64,000 nt of DNA from Leptospira inadai serovar Lyme str. 10 (GCF_000243675.2 NZ_AHMM02000024.1:124001-188000); one strand, 5' to 3'. Positions 1-9,586 are shown, counted from the first letter of the stretch. Program-made: numbers and translations. Notes: generated by a model not told the origin, from the sequence alone.

Positions 1-846
1 ATCCGCAAAAACGGGACGGAATTTCCGGTCGAGATCAGTCTTAGTCCGCTTGAAACGGAGGATGGATTATTCGTTTCCAGTGCGATTCGGGATGTAACGG
101 AGCGAAAACGATTCGAATTGAAACTTCAAGAGGCAAGTCGTCTGAAAAGCGAATTTCTCGCCAGCATGTCTCACGAGTTACGTACACCGTTAAACGCAAT
201 CATCGGTTTTTCCGAATTCCTTTTGGATGAGAAGCCGGGAAAATTAAACGGCAAACAAAAGGAATATCTCGAAGATGTGCTGCAAAGTGGAAGGCATTTA
301 TTGAATCTGATAAACGACGTCCTCGATTTGTCGAAGGTCGAAGCCGGTAAAATGGAACTTTTTCCGGAAACATTCTCGGTTGCAAACGCGATAGAAGACG
401 CCATCGCGATCGTTTCTACTTTGGCTCACGAAAAGCAAATCGATATCAGCAAAGTTCTTTCGAAGGGAAATGACGATGTCACTCTCGATCACCAAAGATT
501 TAAACAAATTCTATTCAATCTGCTCTCTAACGCGGTAAAGTTTACGCAAGAAAAGGGAAAGGTGGAAATTTATTCGTCCTTTAACAATCTCGATCGATTG
601 GAAATTCAAGTCAGGGATACGGGAATAGGAATTAAAGAGGAGGATTTGGGTCGTTTGTTTAAGGAGTTCCAACAATTGGATTCCGGCACGAATCGTCAGT
701 ACCAGGGTTCTGGGCTCGGATTAGCGCTGACAAAAAGATTTGTCGAGTTGCTCCAAGGATCCATAGCAATAAAGAGTGAACTTGGAAAAGGCTCCACATT
801 TACGATTAACTTACCTAGAGTACTTGATAAGAGCCGGGCTCTATGA
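1..846 (+). CDS. Sensor histidine kinase, 5' end outside window
   Basis: The reading frame is open from base 1, so the N-terminus lies upstream. The visible part starts in the end of a PAS/PAC domain (a stretch ending in DVTERK), then a HisKA dimerisation domain with the phospho-accepting histidine in SHELRTPLN (codon at 172-174). A HATPase_c domain follows, with an N box (NLLSNAVKF), G1 (DTGIGI) and G2 (GSGLGLAL). It should autophosphorylate on the histidine and pass phosphate to a receiver. The gene ends in a 4-base ATGA overlap with a stand-alone receiver, its likely partner. Input signal unknown. A TTG at 118 could be mistaken for a start, but the PAS sequence continues upstream of it. 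Confidence 0.93.
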   Translation: MRKNGTEFPVEISLSPLETEDGLFVSSAIRDVTERKRFELKLQEASRLKSEFLASMSHELRTPLNAIIGFSEFLLDEKPGKLNGKQKEYLEDVLQSGRHLLNLINDVLDLSKVEAGKMELFPETFSVANAIEDAIAIVSTLAHEKQIDISKVLSKGNDDVTLDHQRFKQILFNLLSNAVKFTQEKGKVEIYSSFNNLDRLEIQVRDTGIGIKEEDLGRLFKEFQQLDSGTNRQYQGSGLGLALTKRFVELLQGSIAIKSELGKGSTFTINLPRVLDKSRAL

Positions 847-1223
847 ACGTTAAAGTCCTGATTGTCGACGATAATCCGATCAACTTAAAACTTGCCTGTA
901 ATGTATTAAAAGCTGCCGGCTTCGAGATCATAACCGCAGTCGATGCGGAAGGTACATTGCATAATTTAGAAAAAATTACGCCGGATATTATATTAATGGA
1001 TATCGAGTTACCCGGTATGGACGGGCTTACGCTTACGAAGTTGCTCAAAGAAAATAACAAAACTAAACATATCCCGGTCGTCGCTCTTACTTCGTACGCT
1101 ATGAAAGGGGATCAAGAGAAGGCGTTCAAGTCGGGCTGCGTAGGATATATTACTAAACCGATAGATACAAGAATCTTTCCGTCACAGGTGGCCGGATTTA
1201 TCGGAAGTTCTCGCTATGATTGA
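843..1223 (+). CDS. Single-domain response regulator (CheY/DivK-like)
   Basis: A 126-residue protein made only of a receiver domain. The acidic pocket is D9-D10, the phosphorylation site is D53 in [11 protein letters not shown], and the conserved lysine is K105 in ITKP. There is no output domain, so it probably acts by protein contact or as a phosphorelay shuttle, as DivK-type regulators do. It overlaps the histidine kinase stop by ATGA, which implies coupled translation and suggests that kinase as partner. It resembles the next gene: both end their receiver with KPIDTR, so the two look like duplicates. Confidence 0.93.
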   Translation: MNVKVLIVDDNPINLKLACNVLKAAGFEIITAVDAEGTLHNLEKITPDIILMDIELPGMDGLTLTKLLKENNKTKHIPVVALTSYAMKGDQEKAFKSGCVGYITKPIDTRIFPSQVAGFIGSSRYD

Positions 1224-1265
1224 CGATATATTTACTACATTAGCCTTGCGAGTCCAGATGATTTT

Positions 1266-1682
1266 ATGAATATTCTGATCGTTGAAGATGACCTGGTACA
1301 AATGAAGTTAGCTCATGTCGTACTTTCGTACGCGGGATATAACGTTTCGAAAGCCCACAGAGCCGAAGAAGCATGGGAGACGATACAAACGAACCGTCCC
1401 ACGATCATACTTTTAGATCTTTCGCTGCCTGGAATCGACGGTATCGCTTTAACTCGGAAAATTCGAAACGATCGGAGCGTTTGCGAGATTCCTATCATTG
1501 CGATTACATCCTACCCGGACCGGTACACTCGCTTTGAAGCGTTGAAAGCCGGTTGTTCGGCATATATGGTCAAGCCAATCGATACTAGATTTCTGCCCAA
1601 GGCGATCGAGAATACGAAGCGCGATTTTAAGATCATCTATGAAAAGAATCTAATAGACCCTCCTTTCGAAACGGAATTCTAG
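1266..1682 (+). CDS. Single-domain response regulator
   Basis: A 138-residue stand-alone receiver. The acidic residues are E7-D8-D9, the phosphorylation site is D51 in LLDLSLPGIDG, and the conserved lysine is K103 in VKPIDTR. It has no DNA-binding or enzymatic output domain. It sits 42 bases after the previous receiver and 2 bases before the hybrid kinase, so it is probably co-transcribed with both. The shared KPIDTR motif suggests duplication of the neighbour. A role as phosphorelay intermediate between the two kinases is inferred from position only. Confidence 0.92.
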   Translation: MNILIVEDDLVQMKLAHVVLSYAGYNVSKAHRAEEAWETIQTNRPTIILLDLSLPGIDGIALTRKIRNDRSVCEIPIIAITSYPDRYTRFEALKAGCSAYMVKPIDTRFLPKAIENTKRDFKIIYEKNLIDPPFETEF

Positions 1683-1684
1683 CC

Positions 1685-3751
1685 ATGAACGTACTTGAGG
1701 AACCGATTTCAATCCTGATCGTCGACGATCAACCGACGAACCTTAAGCTATTGAGAGTTCGTTTGCAAGTGGATGGCTACAAAGTGTACGAGGCGTCGGA
1801 CGGGATAAAGGGTTTATCCGTTTTGGAGAATCATAAAATCGAGGCTATAATATCCGATATTCTTATGCCTAATATGGACGGTTACGAATTTTGCGCGAAT
1901 ATAAGAAGGAATAAAAAATACGATTCCATCGCCTTCATTTTCTACACCGCAACTTACACCTCCGCAGGCGACGAAGAGTTCGCTTTAAAACTCGGAGCGG
2001 ATCGATTTTTCAAGAAGCCCTCGCCGGTCCAGATAATACTAGATTCGATTCACTCGATCCGGGAAAATGCAAAAGATCGAATTCTGTCCCCCATCAATTA
2101 TTCGAACGAGACGATACTCCGCGAGTACAGCCATAGTCTTGTGGAAAAACTTGAAGAACAAAATATGAAGCTCATAGAGCAGAATAATAAACTGAACTTT
2201 GAAATGCAGGAGCGGAAAAAAGCGGAAGATGAATCGATCCGACAAAAATACTTCTTCAAACTCCTTTTTGAGATATCGCCCATCGGTTTAGTGATACTAG
2301 ATACTGAGCATCGCGTTATCACTGCGAATAAAGCTTTCCAGGAAATGTTTCAGTTCACGGAAGAGAGCTTAAAAGGGAAGGATTTATGCGATTATGTACT
2401 GCCCTCGTCCGATACAAACGAGGCGAGATCGCTTGTCCAAAATGCCGTAAGCGGCGCAATTTTAAATCAGGAGGTCGTTCTAAAACGTAGGGATGAACGC
2501 ATGCTTCAAGTCGCGTTGCATATTTTCCCTTTCATCGTCGATTCGCAAACGACCGCAATTTGCGAAATTTTTATCGATAGAACGAAAGAGCGTTCTCTCG
2601 AAAAGCAACTTAGGGAAGCCCAAAAAATGGAGACTTTGGGAAATTTCTCAAGCGGTATCGCTCACGACTTTAACAATATTTTATCTATTATATCCGGCCA
2701 TGCATTCCTTTTGCAATCTAAACGGGACGACCAAAAACAAATCGACCGTTCCAGCGACGCAATACAAAAAGGTTGCGAGAGAGGGGCCGGAATAGTAAGG
2801 CAATTACTTACCTTTTCCAGAAAAACAGACAGTATATTCGGATTTTCAAATATAAATGTGATCGCCGAAGAGATCGAAGCGTTTCTTATCGAAACGATTC
2901 CTAAAACAATACGTCTTAATTTCCAATTGGAAAAGAACCTTCCTTCGATAAGTTGCGATTCGACTCAAATCCATCAATTATTGCTTAACCTTTCGATCAA
3001 TGCGAGAGATGCGATGCCCGACGGCGGCACGCTTACGATCGCCACCAAGATTATGGAGCAGCCGGATCCGAACGCAATGAATCCGAAATTAAAATATAAC
3101 AGTTATGTAATTATTCAAGTTTCGGATACCGGGATCGGCATGGACGAAATAACGAAGGAAAGAGTCTTTGAGCCTTTTTTTACTACGAAGCAGGCTTACA
3201 AGGGAACGGGATTAGGTCTTTCGGTCGTTTACGGAATTGTAGAAAATCATGAAGGTTGGATCGAGATAGATAGTATATTATCGGTCGGGACCACATTTTC
3301 GATCTTTTTGCCGGTGAAGAAAAACGCGCCGGAACTTATCGACCCTGTCTCAAAGGAAGAAAACCGTAGTTCGCATAAACGTAAAGGATTCATATTATTC
3401 ATCGAAGATGAGGAGATGTTAAGAAGCTTAATATATGATTATTTGACCCCTAAGGGTTATCAAATATTGCTGGCCTCTGACGGGGAAGAGGGATTGAATA
3501 TTTATAGAAAATACCAAGCCCAAATATCGATCGTTATTTCCGATCTCGGGTTGCCTTATTTAGGAGGCGAAGAGGTCGTTCGTAGAATTTTGTCCATCGG
3601 CCGAGACGTAAGACTCGTTATCGCAAGCGGATTCATCGGGTTGGAAGTTAAGGAACGGTTACTGCGAGCAGGGCCGGTCGAGTTTATTCAAAAGCCGTAT
3701 AGGCTTACGGAATTATTGGAATTGATCGAACAGGAAATTCAAGTGAATTGA
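1685..3751 (+). CDS. Hybrid histidine kinase REC-PAS-HisKA-HATPase-REC
   Basis: 688 residues. The N-terminal receiver (about 8-125) has phospho-site D58 in ISDILMPNMDGY. A charged coiled coil follows at about 145-185, then a PAS domain (about 188-300). The HisKA domain has H327 in GIAHDFNNIL, the type typical of PAS-linked hybrid kinases. HATPase_c motifs are DTGIGM near 481 and GTGLGLS near 507. A C-terminal receiver has D620 in VISDLGLP. There is no transmembrane segment, so it is cytosolic. With a receiver at each end it can both take phosphate from an upstream kinase and run an internal His-to-Asp step. It is the last gene of the cluster and is followed by a clear terminator. Confidence 0.94.
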   Translation: MNVLEEPISILIVDDQPTNLKLLRVRLQVDGYKVYEASDGIKGLSVLENHKIEAIISDILMPNMDGYEFCANIRRNKKYDSIAFIFYTATYTSAGDEEFALKLGADRFFKKPSPVQIILDSIHSIRENAKDRILSPINYSNETILREYSHSLVEKLEEQNMKLIEQNNKLNFEMQERKKAEDESIRQKYFFKLLFEISPIGLVILDTEHRVITANKAFQEMFQFTEESLKGKDLCDYVLPSSDTNEARSLVQNAVSGAILNQEVVLKRRDERMLQVALHIFPFIVDSQTTAICEIFIDRTKERSLEKQLREAQKMETLGNFSSGIAHDFNNILSIISGHAFLLQSKRDDQKQIDRSSDAIQKGCERGAGIVRQLLTFSRKTDSIFGFSNINVIAEEIEAFLIETIPKTIRLNFQLEKNLPSISCDSTQIHQLLLNLSINARDAMPDGGTLTIATKIMEQPDPNAMNPKLKYNSYVIIQVSDTGIGMDEITKERVFEPFFTTKQAYKGTGLGLSVVYGIVENHEGWIEIDSILSVGTTFSIFLPVKKNAPELIDPVSKEENRSSHKRKGFILFIEDEEMLRSLIYDYLTPKGYQILLASDGEEGLNIYRKYQAQISIVISDLGLPYLGGEEVVRRILSIGRDVRLVIASGFIGLEVKERLLRAGPVEFIQKPYRLTELLELIEQEIQVN

Positions 3752-3759
3752 AGATTCCT

Positions 3760-3797
3760 CGGTGCAATTGATACAGGCAATTGCACCGGGATTTATT
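3760..3797 (+). terminator. Intrinsic terminator after the two-component cluster
   Basis: A perfect 11-bp stem (3760-3770 with 3778-3788) around a 7-base loop, followed by a T-rich run. It lies between the convergent hybrid kinase and AraC genes and may serve both. Confidence 0.8.
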
Positions 3798-4631
3798 TTA
3801 ACCCTCGATCGGAATCCAAATTTCAAGACCGCCTAATCCCGTCTTCGGATTAAATTCGCTGCCATAGCGTTCAAAGTTCGGGCCTTCGACCGCCTTCACT
3901 CCCGATTCGGGAAGCAATTTGTTCCAGATCGCCGCAAAGCTTGCCCGTATCCCCGCAATATGATCTTTATGGGAAAAGACCGCATATCTTTGAGCGGGAA
4001 TGCGGAGTGAATTCAATCCTTTTGGAATATTAGAAAGATCGATAACTTCAACCCCGCTCATAAGGTCAAAGTTTCCGTCTTTATCGAAGTTGAAATTAAT
4101 ACCGTATGCGGCATCTCCAACCTGACCCGGAATATTTCCGAGGTACGGGACAAAACGTTGCCATTGGTCGGGAATTCCGCCGGGCGATTGACAGTCATAG
4201 CGTTCTACGAGGCCGACAAAAACTTTCGGTTTAAGCGTCTCGAATCTAGGCGGGTCCATTTTTGAAATTGGGACGGCATTCATGGTTATAGGCGCCACTA
4301 AAGTAATATTGTTCAGGTGACCTTGAGCCCGAATTTGCTCGGGTGATAGGGCAAACTGATCGCGGAACGCACGAGTAAACGCCTCGTGGGAACCGTAACC
4401 GACTTCGAGCGCTAGATAAAGGATATCCGTATTTCCTAACGCAAGTTGTCTTGCAGCCTCGCTTAATCTGCGAGCCCGAACATACCGCATTAACGAGACA
4501 CCCATGGTTGCCGCAAAAGTGCGGGTTAGGTGAAATGGAGAAACTTCGCACACGTCGGCTATTTCTTCCAGAGAAATAGTATCCCGTTTGTGGCTTTCTA
4601 CAAACCAGAGCGCCTTTTGTACAAAATCCAT
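3798..4631 (-). CDS. AraC-family regulator with GyrI-like effector domain
   Basis: 277 residues. Residues 1-105 hold the two AraC helix-turn-helices (for example VSPFHLTRTFAATMG, then GYGSHEAFTRAFRDQFALSP). From about 120 to the end is a GyrI-like/SOUL-type ligand-binding domain, which ends in GLEIWIPIEG. This order matches the Rob/SoxS-like regulators that bind small hydrophobic compounds and control efflux or detoxification. The ligand and targets are not visible here. The ATG at 4631 is the only sensible start because the first helix begins at once. It is preceded by about 280 bases without a gene, which should hold its promoter. Confidence 0.9.
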   Translation of the reverse strand: MDFVQKALWFVESHKRDTISLEEIADVCEVSPFHLTRTFAATMGVSLMRYVRARRLSEAARQLALGNTDILYLALEVGYGSHEAFTRAFRDQFALSPEQIRAQGHLNNITLVAPITMNAVPISKMDPPRFETLKPKVFVGLVERYDCQSPGGIPDQWQRFVPYLGNIPGQVGDAAYGINFNFDKDGNFDLMSGVEVIDLSNIPKGLNSLRIPAQRYAVFSHKDHIAGIRASFAAIWNKLLPESGVKAVEGPNFERYGSEFNPKTGLGGLEIWIPIEG

Positions 4632-4913
4632 GATAGTCTCGTTTTTTGCTGATTTAGATAATATTCGAGGCGCCGCTTACCCGCTTGATAGTTCTTGCTA
4701 TCTTCGAAAAAAAGACGGGAAAGAACCAATTCAATTCAAATAAATTCCCTAACCTTAAATTTGCTTTCGAATTCAGTGAATCGAATCGGCCTTTTATTCT
4801 AGCGAAAGAATAAATATATAGGAAAGGAATTTAGATACGCGAAAAATATCGCATTTATCTTTTATACACGACCACTTACGTTAAGCGAAGTTTTATGCAA
4901 TATTTGTTTTACT

Positions 4914-6191
4914 CTAAAGATCGGAGAATTCCCCGATTTTTCGACCGATAAATACCCTTTCCACTCGGTTTTGTGTCAGGTTCAATGCTAAGAGATATTC
5001 CTCTTTTGCCTCCTTTCTATCATCGGTTCGAGTCAGCATATCGGCCCGGGCTAAATGATATGGCGCGAATGAATTTAACTCTTCCTTTAACGATTCTAAT
5101 AAAAGAAGTCCTTCGATCGGATCGCCTGCCATCGATACCGAGACGGCGTAATTCAATCGCACGATTGCAGTATCGTTAAAAAAAAGAAGTTGTCTATAAA
5201 GTTCGGAAATTCGTTTCCAATTCGTTGATTCGGCATCGGGGGCGCTCGCATGAAGTGCATTGATTGCCGCTTGGAGTTGATACGGGCCTATGCGGTTTAA
5301 GTGCAAGGCAGTATCTAGTAAGGCCAAACCTTCCTGGATTTCCGCCTTCTCCCAAAGAGAGCGTTTTTGGTCGCTAAGTACGATCAATTCCCCGTCCTCT
5401 CCTATTCTGGCTCTTCGTCTGGAATGAGTTAAAAGCATTAACGACAATAATCCGAGAACCTCGGTGTATTGTTGGTCCGGAATATCGATTCGGACTTCTT
5501 TCCTGCGAATCAAAAGTTCGATAATTCTACAGAGTCTGATCGCCTCATCGCATAATTCCTGCCGGATGAGAGAATCTCCGGAAGTCGCAGTATATCCTTC
5601 CGTGAAAATAAGATAAAGAACAGCTAAAACCGAATCCACTCTCTCCGCTAGTAAATGAATCGGGGGTACATAATAAGGAATTCCCGCATCTTTAATCTTT
5701 CGCTTAGCACGCACCAATCTTTGCGCCATAGTCGTTATCGGAACTAGGAAGGCGGATGCGATTTCCGCAGTGGTAAGTCCTCCGAGTGTATGGAGAGTCA
5801 GCGCGATTTGATGCTCCGTAGGTAAGGCCGGGTGGCAACAAGTAAAGATCAGCTTTAAACGTTCATCGGGAATTTCGGAATCATCCGTTACGTTTTCAAT
5901 CTCGAGTGTTCGGATTGAATCTATAATTTCGAGCGACAAAGGATCGACGGATCGGGAACGATTTCTTCGAAGGCGATCCACCGCTTTTCTGCGAGCGGTA
6001 GTGGTTAACCACGCTCCCGGTTTGTTGGGAACTCCCAGTCTCTCCCAATGTTCGACCGCAGCGAGAAATGCATCCTGCAAGGCTTCTTCCGCCAATTCAA
6101 AATCTCCCAACCATCCGATGAGAGTCGCGAGAATTTGACCGTATTCTTGTTTATGGACTCGTTCTAAAAGCTGCCTTGTTAAATCGCTCAT
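4914..6191 (-). CDS. ECF-type RNA polymerase sigma factor with C-terminal TPR-like domain (YCII-linked)
   Basis: About 425 residues from the ATG at 6191. The start of the protein is sigma region 2 (EEALQDAFLAAVEHW; then PGAWLTTTARRKAVDRLRR). Region 4 lies near 120-180 (LGGLTTAEIASAFLVP). A long C-terminal helical half then carries PYQLQAAINALHA and similar TPR-like helices. This is the large ECF family whose genes travel with a YCII/DGPF protein, as here. No anti-sigma gene is visible, so control may be internal through the C-terminal domain. An alternative ATG at 6251 would add 20 residues and start 14 bases after the YCII stop. Neither start has a strong ribosome site. Confidence 0.88.
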   Translation of the reverse strand: MSDLTRQLLERVHKQEYGQILATLIGWLGDFELAEEALQDAFLAAVEHWERLGVPNKPGAWLTTTARRKAVDRLRRNRSRSVDPLSLEIIDSIRTLEIENVTDDSEIPDERLKLIFTCCHPALPTEHQIALTLHTLGGLTTAEIASAFLVPITTMAQRLVRAKRKIKDAGIPYYVPPIHLLAERVDSVLAVLYLIFTEGYTATSGDSLIRQELCDEAIRLCRIIELLIRRKEVRIDIPDQQYTEVLGLLSLMLLTHSRRRARIGEDGELIVLSDQKRSLWEKAEIQEGLALLDTALHLNRIGPYQLQAAINALHASAPDAESTNWKRISELYRQLLFFNDTAIVRLNYAVSVSMAGDPIEGLLLLESLKEELNSFAPYHLARADMLTRTDDRKEAKEEYLLALNLTQNRVERVFIGRKIGEFSDL

Positions 6192-6265
6192 GGTAAAGTG
6201 TATCGGAAGCGACGGTTTAAGGAATTCCGGAAAACGAACCGTCACTTCCATGCAACTTACTCTGT

Positions 6266-6625
6266 TTATTTCACTGGGGCCATATCGAAAACAGGACGGA
6301 CCTCTACCGAACCGTAGCGGACGCCGGGACATTTGGATGCCCAGTCGATGGCTTCGTCCAGGTTATTGCATTCGATCAAATAATAGCCGCCTAGCTGCTC
6401 CTTTGTCTCTGCAAACGGACCATGGGTGGTCACTTTCTTTCCGTTTTGCATTCTTACGGTTGCTGCGGATGCGGTCGGATGCAGTCTATCCCCACCCAGC
6501 ATAACTCCCGCTTTCAGAAGGGCTTCCGTGTAAACCTTATACTCCTCGGACATTTGACCCGTCTCTTCCATAGGTGCGTTCGCGCTGGCTTTCTCATCCA
6601 TGTAGATAAGCAATTGGTATTTCAT
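6266..6625 (-). CDS. YCII-related (DGPF-domain) protein
   Basis: 119 residues with the YCII/DGPF fold: N-terminal MKYQLLIYMDE, then THGPFAETKEQLGGYYLIE, the family signature with histidine in place of the usual first aspartate, and C-terminal GSVEVRPV. Family members are small ferredoxin-like enzymes or binding proteins of mostly unknown substrate. A good ribosome site (AAAGGAG) precedes the ATG. It lies directly upstream of the sigma factor gene, a very common pairing, so the two form one operon. Its function beyond the association is unknown. Confidence 0.9.
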   Translation of the reverse strand: MKYQLLIYMDEKASANAPMEETGQMSEEYKVYTEALLKAGVMLGGDRLHPTASAATVRMQNGKKVTTHGPFAETKEQLGGYYLIECNNLDEAIDWASKCPGVRYGSVEVRPVFDMAPVK

Positions 6626-6799
6626 TGTTTTGCTCCTTTTATCGAAGAGGGAGAATTTCCTCTCTTCTTACCGGACCGACGCAGTCGGCCAAGCCGGATC
6701 GACATTTTTCTGAAAAAAATTAAATGAAAGTTTAGCTTAAAAATCTTTAAAACCCGGGAGGTCGGATTTATCCTCATATGCGGTTTTGCGGCTCGAAAC

Positions 6800-7225
6800 T
6801 CAACGCGGGATCGCTTGGATGATTTGCTCCAGTGTGGTGCGAGAAAGAACTTCCAGAACGGCCTTGTCGGCGTCTTTCAGCAGGGGCTTTAGTATATGCT
6901 TGATATTGGAACTGACCGGGCAGGCCTTTAGGATCGATCCGTCGTTTTCCTTTAAAACCGGAGACGGTTCAAGGGCCCGGTAAATATCTCCCAGAGTTAC
7001 CGAGCTAGGATCGCGAGAAAGAAAAAGTCCCCCGCCCTTCCCTTCCTTCGATTCTACGATTCCGGCTGCCTTTAACGAACGAATCAGATTGCGTATTACG
7101 ACAGGATTCGTATCGACGCTTTTTGCCACATCCTCGGAAGTAACCGGTAAAGAATCCTTTCCTTGGTGATAACCGACAGTCGCAAGCGTATGGACTGCCA
7201 CCGAAAATCGTTTATTTGTAGCCAT
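6800..7225 (-). CDS. Rrf2-family transcriptional regulator
   Basis: 141 residues. The winged helix-turn-helix occupies about 5-75 (SEDVAKSVDTNPVVIRNLIR, then GGLFLSRDP in the wing), followed by the dimerisation helix. Only one cysteine (in KACPVSS) is present, not the three-cysteine cluster that binds iron-sulphur in IscR or NsrR. It is therefore probably a YwnA-type single-cysteine or cofactor-free member. The SDR gene lies just upstream on the same strand (its stop is 105 bases from this ATG) and could be in the same regulon. Confidence 0.9.
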   Translation of the reverse strand: MATNKRFSVAVHTLATVGYHQGKDSLPVTSEDVAKSVDTNPVVIRNLIRSLKAAGIVESKEGKGGGLFLSRDPSSVTLGDIYRALEPSPVLKENDGSILKACPVSSNIKHILKPLLKDADKAVLEVLSRTTLEQIIQAIPR

Positions 7226-7329
7226 GGAACTTGGCGTCTAGGCTACCCTCAGACTTCAGTCGGTCAACCGCGTTCGGACCTTCTATAGGATAAAAAATGG
7301 GGAAGGAACGGATTCGAATTTTCGCAAGG

Positions 7330-8169
7330 TTACATAAACCTGGAAATAATTTTCCGAGTTTCCTCCCGGATTTTCTCTCTGAGTTCCGAATTAAGCGCCG
7401 GACCGCCTAGTTTCACTTGCTTTCGGTCTTCGAAATACTGTCCTGAAACCGTTTCTAGGCCGGGGGCGTCCGCTAAGTAGATGGAGGTCTGTGCCCCTTT
7501 TTCGGGCGTGATAAAAAATAGATTCTTAATCCCGGAAAAAATAAACCCGAGTGGGCCTTTTAAGTCTCGGGCAAGTTCCGTCTTCACCACCCCGGGATGC
7601 AAGGCATTCGCGGTGACCTGGGTGCCTTTTAGGCGGTCGGCCAGATCCTGTGCAAAGAAAATATTATAGAGCTTGGAATCAGCGTAGGCTCCCATCCATC
7701 CGTAAGATTTTTCCTTCGAGAGGTCGTCCGGATCCGGTTTCGCGTTCCTGTATAATTTGGAGCTGACCGAAATCACTCTCCCTTGGGTCGCCGCTTTTAT
7801 ATTCGATAAAAGCATTTCGGTTAATAATGCGTGGGACAAATGGTTTACCGCAAAATTAAGTTCATATCCTTCCTTGGAAATTTTTCTTTCCAGCGACATT
7901 AACCCTGCGTTGTTAATCAATGCGTCGATTTTCGGAATTTTTTTCCTCAAATCGGCTGCCGCGCTCGCGACGCTCGCTAAGGAGGAGAGGTCGCACGTAA
8001 CAAAATCTAGGTTCTGATTTCCCGTTTTGCTTCGAATTTCGGAAATCGTGTTTTCCGCCTTTGCCGGGTTTCGAACGACCATTGTGACGGCCCATCCCCG
8101 ATCGGCTAAACCGCTTACCGTTGCCTTGCCGATTCCTTCGGTTCCGCCGGTAATCACTGCATGTTTCAT
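7330..8169 (-). CDS. Short-chain dehydrogenase/reductase (retinol-dehydrogenase-like)
   Basis: 279 residues, usual length for a classical SDR. The cofactor motif TGGTEGIGKA is at residues 7-16, NNAG at 86-89, the catalytic serine is in VISVSS near 135, and the YxxxK pair is Y162/K166. After the active site, LHPGVVKTELARDL matches the retinol-dehydrogenase/WW-oxidoreductase-like branch. It is a cytosolic NAD(P)-dependent oxidoreductase; the substrate cannot be read from sequence. It is the first gene of a minus-strand run that continues into the Rrf2 regulator. Confidence 0.9.
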   Translation of the reverse strand: MKHAVITGGTEGIGKATVSGLADRGWAVTMVVRNPAKAENTISEIRSKTGNQNLDFVTCDLSSLASVASAAADLRKKIPKIDALINNAGLMSLERKISKEGYELNFAVNHLSHALLTEMLLSNIKAATQGRVISVSSKLYRNAKPDPDDLSKEKSYGWMGAYADSKLYNIFFAQDLADRLKGTQVTANALHPGVVKTELARDLKGPLGFIFSGIKNLFFITPEKGAQTSIYLADAPGLETVSGQYFEDRKQVKLGGPALNSELREKIREETRKIISRFM

Positions 8170-9032
8170 CTTACGTTTCCTATTTGGTGTTTCGATTCAT
8201 TCTGACTTTATTTAGACGGAAGCGGAAATTGATCGTTAGACCGGTCCGAAAAAAATGAGTTCCAGGAATTCTCGGCGGAAAATTTGAGGAAAAAACTTTC
8301 TGCTTAGAGTTGGGGCATTAGAGGTAAAAAGGAAAGGAAACGAGAGATATTCGCCATAATAGAGCTAGTTCTAAAGCAAAAGTTTCGGTTTTGAACCTGG
8401 GATTTTAATAACCGAAGTCCGCTCTTCGATTCGATTCGCAGCCGAATGAAAGGGGGAGCATGCGGGGCCGGTAGAATGGAGAACCTCACAAATCTCTTTA
8501 TTGGAGTTTCACAAACGATTGTGATCGTCGCGTCCGAATACGAATTGCCCGTCGAAGGTCGAATCATGGAACACAGGGGACCGGGAGAAACCGGATCGAG
8601 ATTTTTGAAGTCTTCCTTTCACTGGCAGTTTGCCTGGTCAAAAAATACGCATTCAAGAGTCCCCTTACAAGAAAGCACGAAAAACTTCGGAATCAATAAT
8701 TGGTCCCGATCTCGGAAACTTATTAATAAGTGACTTCGCTTATAAAAGTCTTTTGAATTAAGCGGCTGTAAAACGATCGCTACGTTGAGGAACAGTATAG
8801 TTTACAATTGGAATCAAAAAAAAGGTCAAGTTCGGTTAATATTCTTAGTATACTTAATAATCACGATGTTTCGGATACTGGAGATGATGGTCGAGGTCAA
8901 GTTGGCTTGTTTTTTCGTTTAATTATCGGAAAAAGAGTTTCGGTAAAGCTAAAGGTAAGGAACACTATCCACCGACTTAAAACAGAAACTAACACCTTAT
9001 TCACGGTGAGTCAGCGATCGCAAGGCAAGGCT
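8170..9032 (+). other. Long intergenic stretch without a convincing gene
   Basis: About 860 bases between the divergent SDR gene and the small DNA-binding protein gene. Open frames here (for example 8446-8733 on plus and 8304-8567 on minus) have poor composition, no good ribosome site and no recognisable motif. The last 225 bases are open in frame with the next gene, but the translation does not look protein-like. I see no repeat or RNA structure of note. Confidence 0.5.
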
Positions 9033-9545
9033 ATGGATTACGAAAAGGAAAAAAAGAAACTACTCTCGGCCAAAACACCGGAGCAATATATCGAATTTTC
9101 CATAAAATCAAAACTACAAGGACCGAAGAAATCTAGTATTACCACAGAATGGTTGAATAAATCGGGTTATACAATAGATGACATAAAATACGCAAGAAAT
9201 CGGCACCCGTTTTGGCGCGAGAAAAGAAACCAAGGATCTTATGAAAGAAACAGTCGAAGACTTGAGCATCATAATTACTATAAGTCGGATGAAAAGATCA
9301 TCTGGGATGAAAGTAAGTTGACTCGGTTTTACGATTTGAATCAAGAAGGGCATGCCGACCATGAATTGGCAAAATTATTTAAAACTTCAATACCGGCGGT
9401 GAATCATATCAGAAGGAAATTCAGATTCGCCACTATTCTGCTGGAATTAGAAAAGAAAAAACCGACGAAGGCCGCCGTGATTAAACTGAGTAATCACTCG
9501 GAATCCGTCCTAAAACGTTTGATTAAGGAAAAAGGAAAGAAATAA
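9033..9545 (+). CDS. Small basic protein with predicted helix-turn-helix
   Basis: 170 residues from the ATG at 9033. The N-terminal half is charged (MDYEKEKKKLLSAKTPEQY). Near 110-135, DHELAKLFKTSIPAVNHIRR reads as a helix-turn-helix, so a DNA-binding role is likely but unproven. The frame is also open upstream to a TTG at 8808. That extra stretch is low in protein-like character, while the ATG has an AAGG-type ribosome site, so the shorter form is preferred. A strong terminator follows immediately, so it is probably transcribed alone. I do not recognise the family. Confidence 0.72.
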   Translation: MDYEKEKKKLLSAKTPEQYIEFSIKSKLQGPKKSSITTEWLNKSGYTIDDIKYARNRHPFWREKRNQGSYERNSRRLEHHNYYKSDEKIIWDESKLTRFYDLNQEGHADHELAKLFKTSIPAVNHIRRKFRFATILLELEKKKPTKAAVIKLSNHSESVLKRLIKEKGKK

Positions 9546-9550
9546 ATTCC

Positions 9551-9586
9551 AACTCGCTCTTACGAGTATGAGAGCGAGTTTTTTAA
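9551..9586 (+). terminator. Intrinsic terminator
   Basis: A perfect 10-bp stem (9551-9560 with 9571-9580) closes a 10-base loop and is followed by a run of T, directly after the small DNA-binding protein gene. Confidence 0.88.

Noticed and set aside
6800..7225. IscR/NsrR-type iron-sulphur regulator
   Set aside because: Only one cysteine is present, so the three-cysteine cluster is missing.
8446..8733. 95-codon plus-strand open frame
   Set aside because: No good ribosome site, poor composition, and no resemblance to any family; also an overlapping minus-strand frame of similar quality.
8808..9032. 75-codon extension before the small DNA-binding protein
   Set aside because: TTG start without ribosome site and unprotein-like sequence; the ATG at 9033 is preferred.
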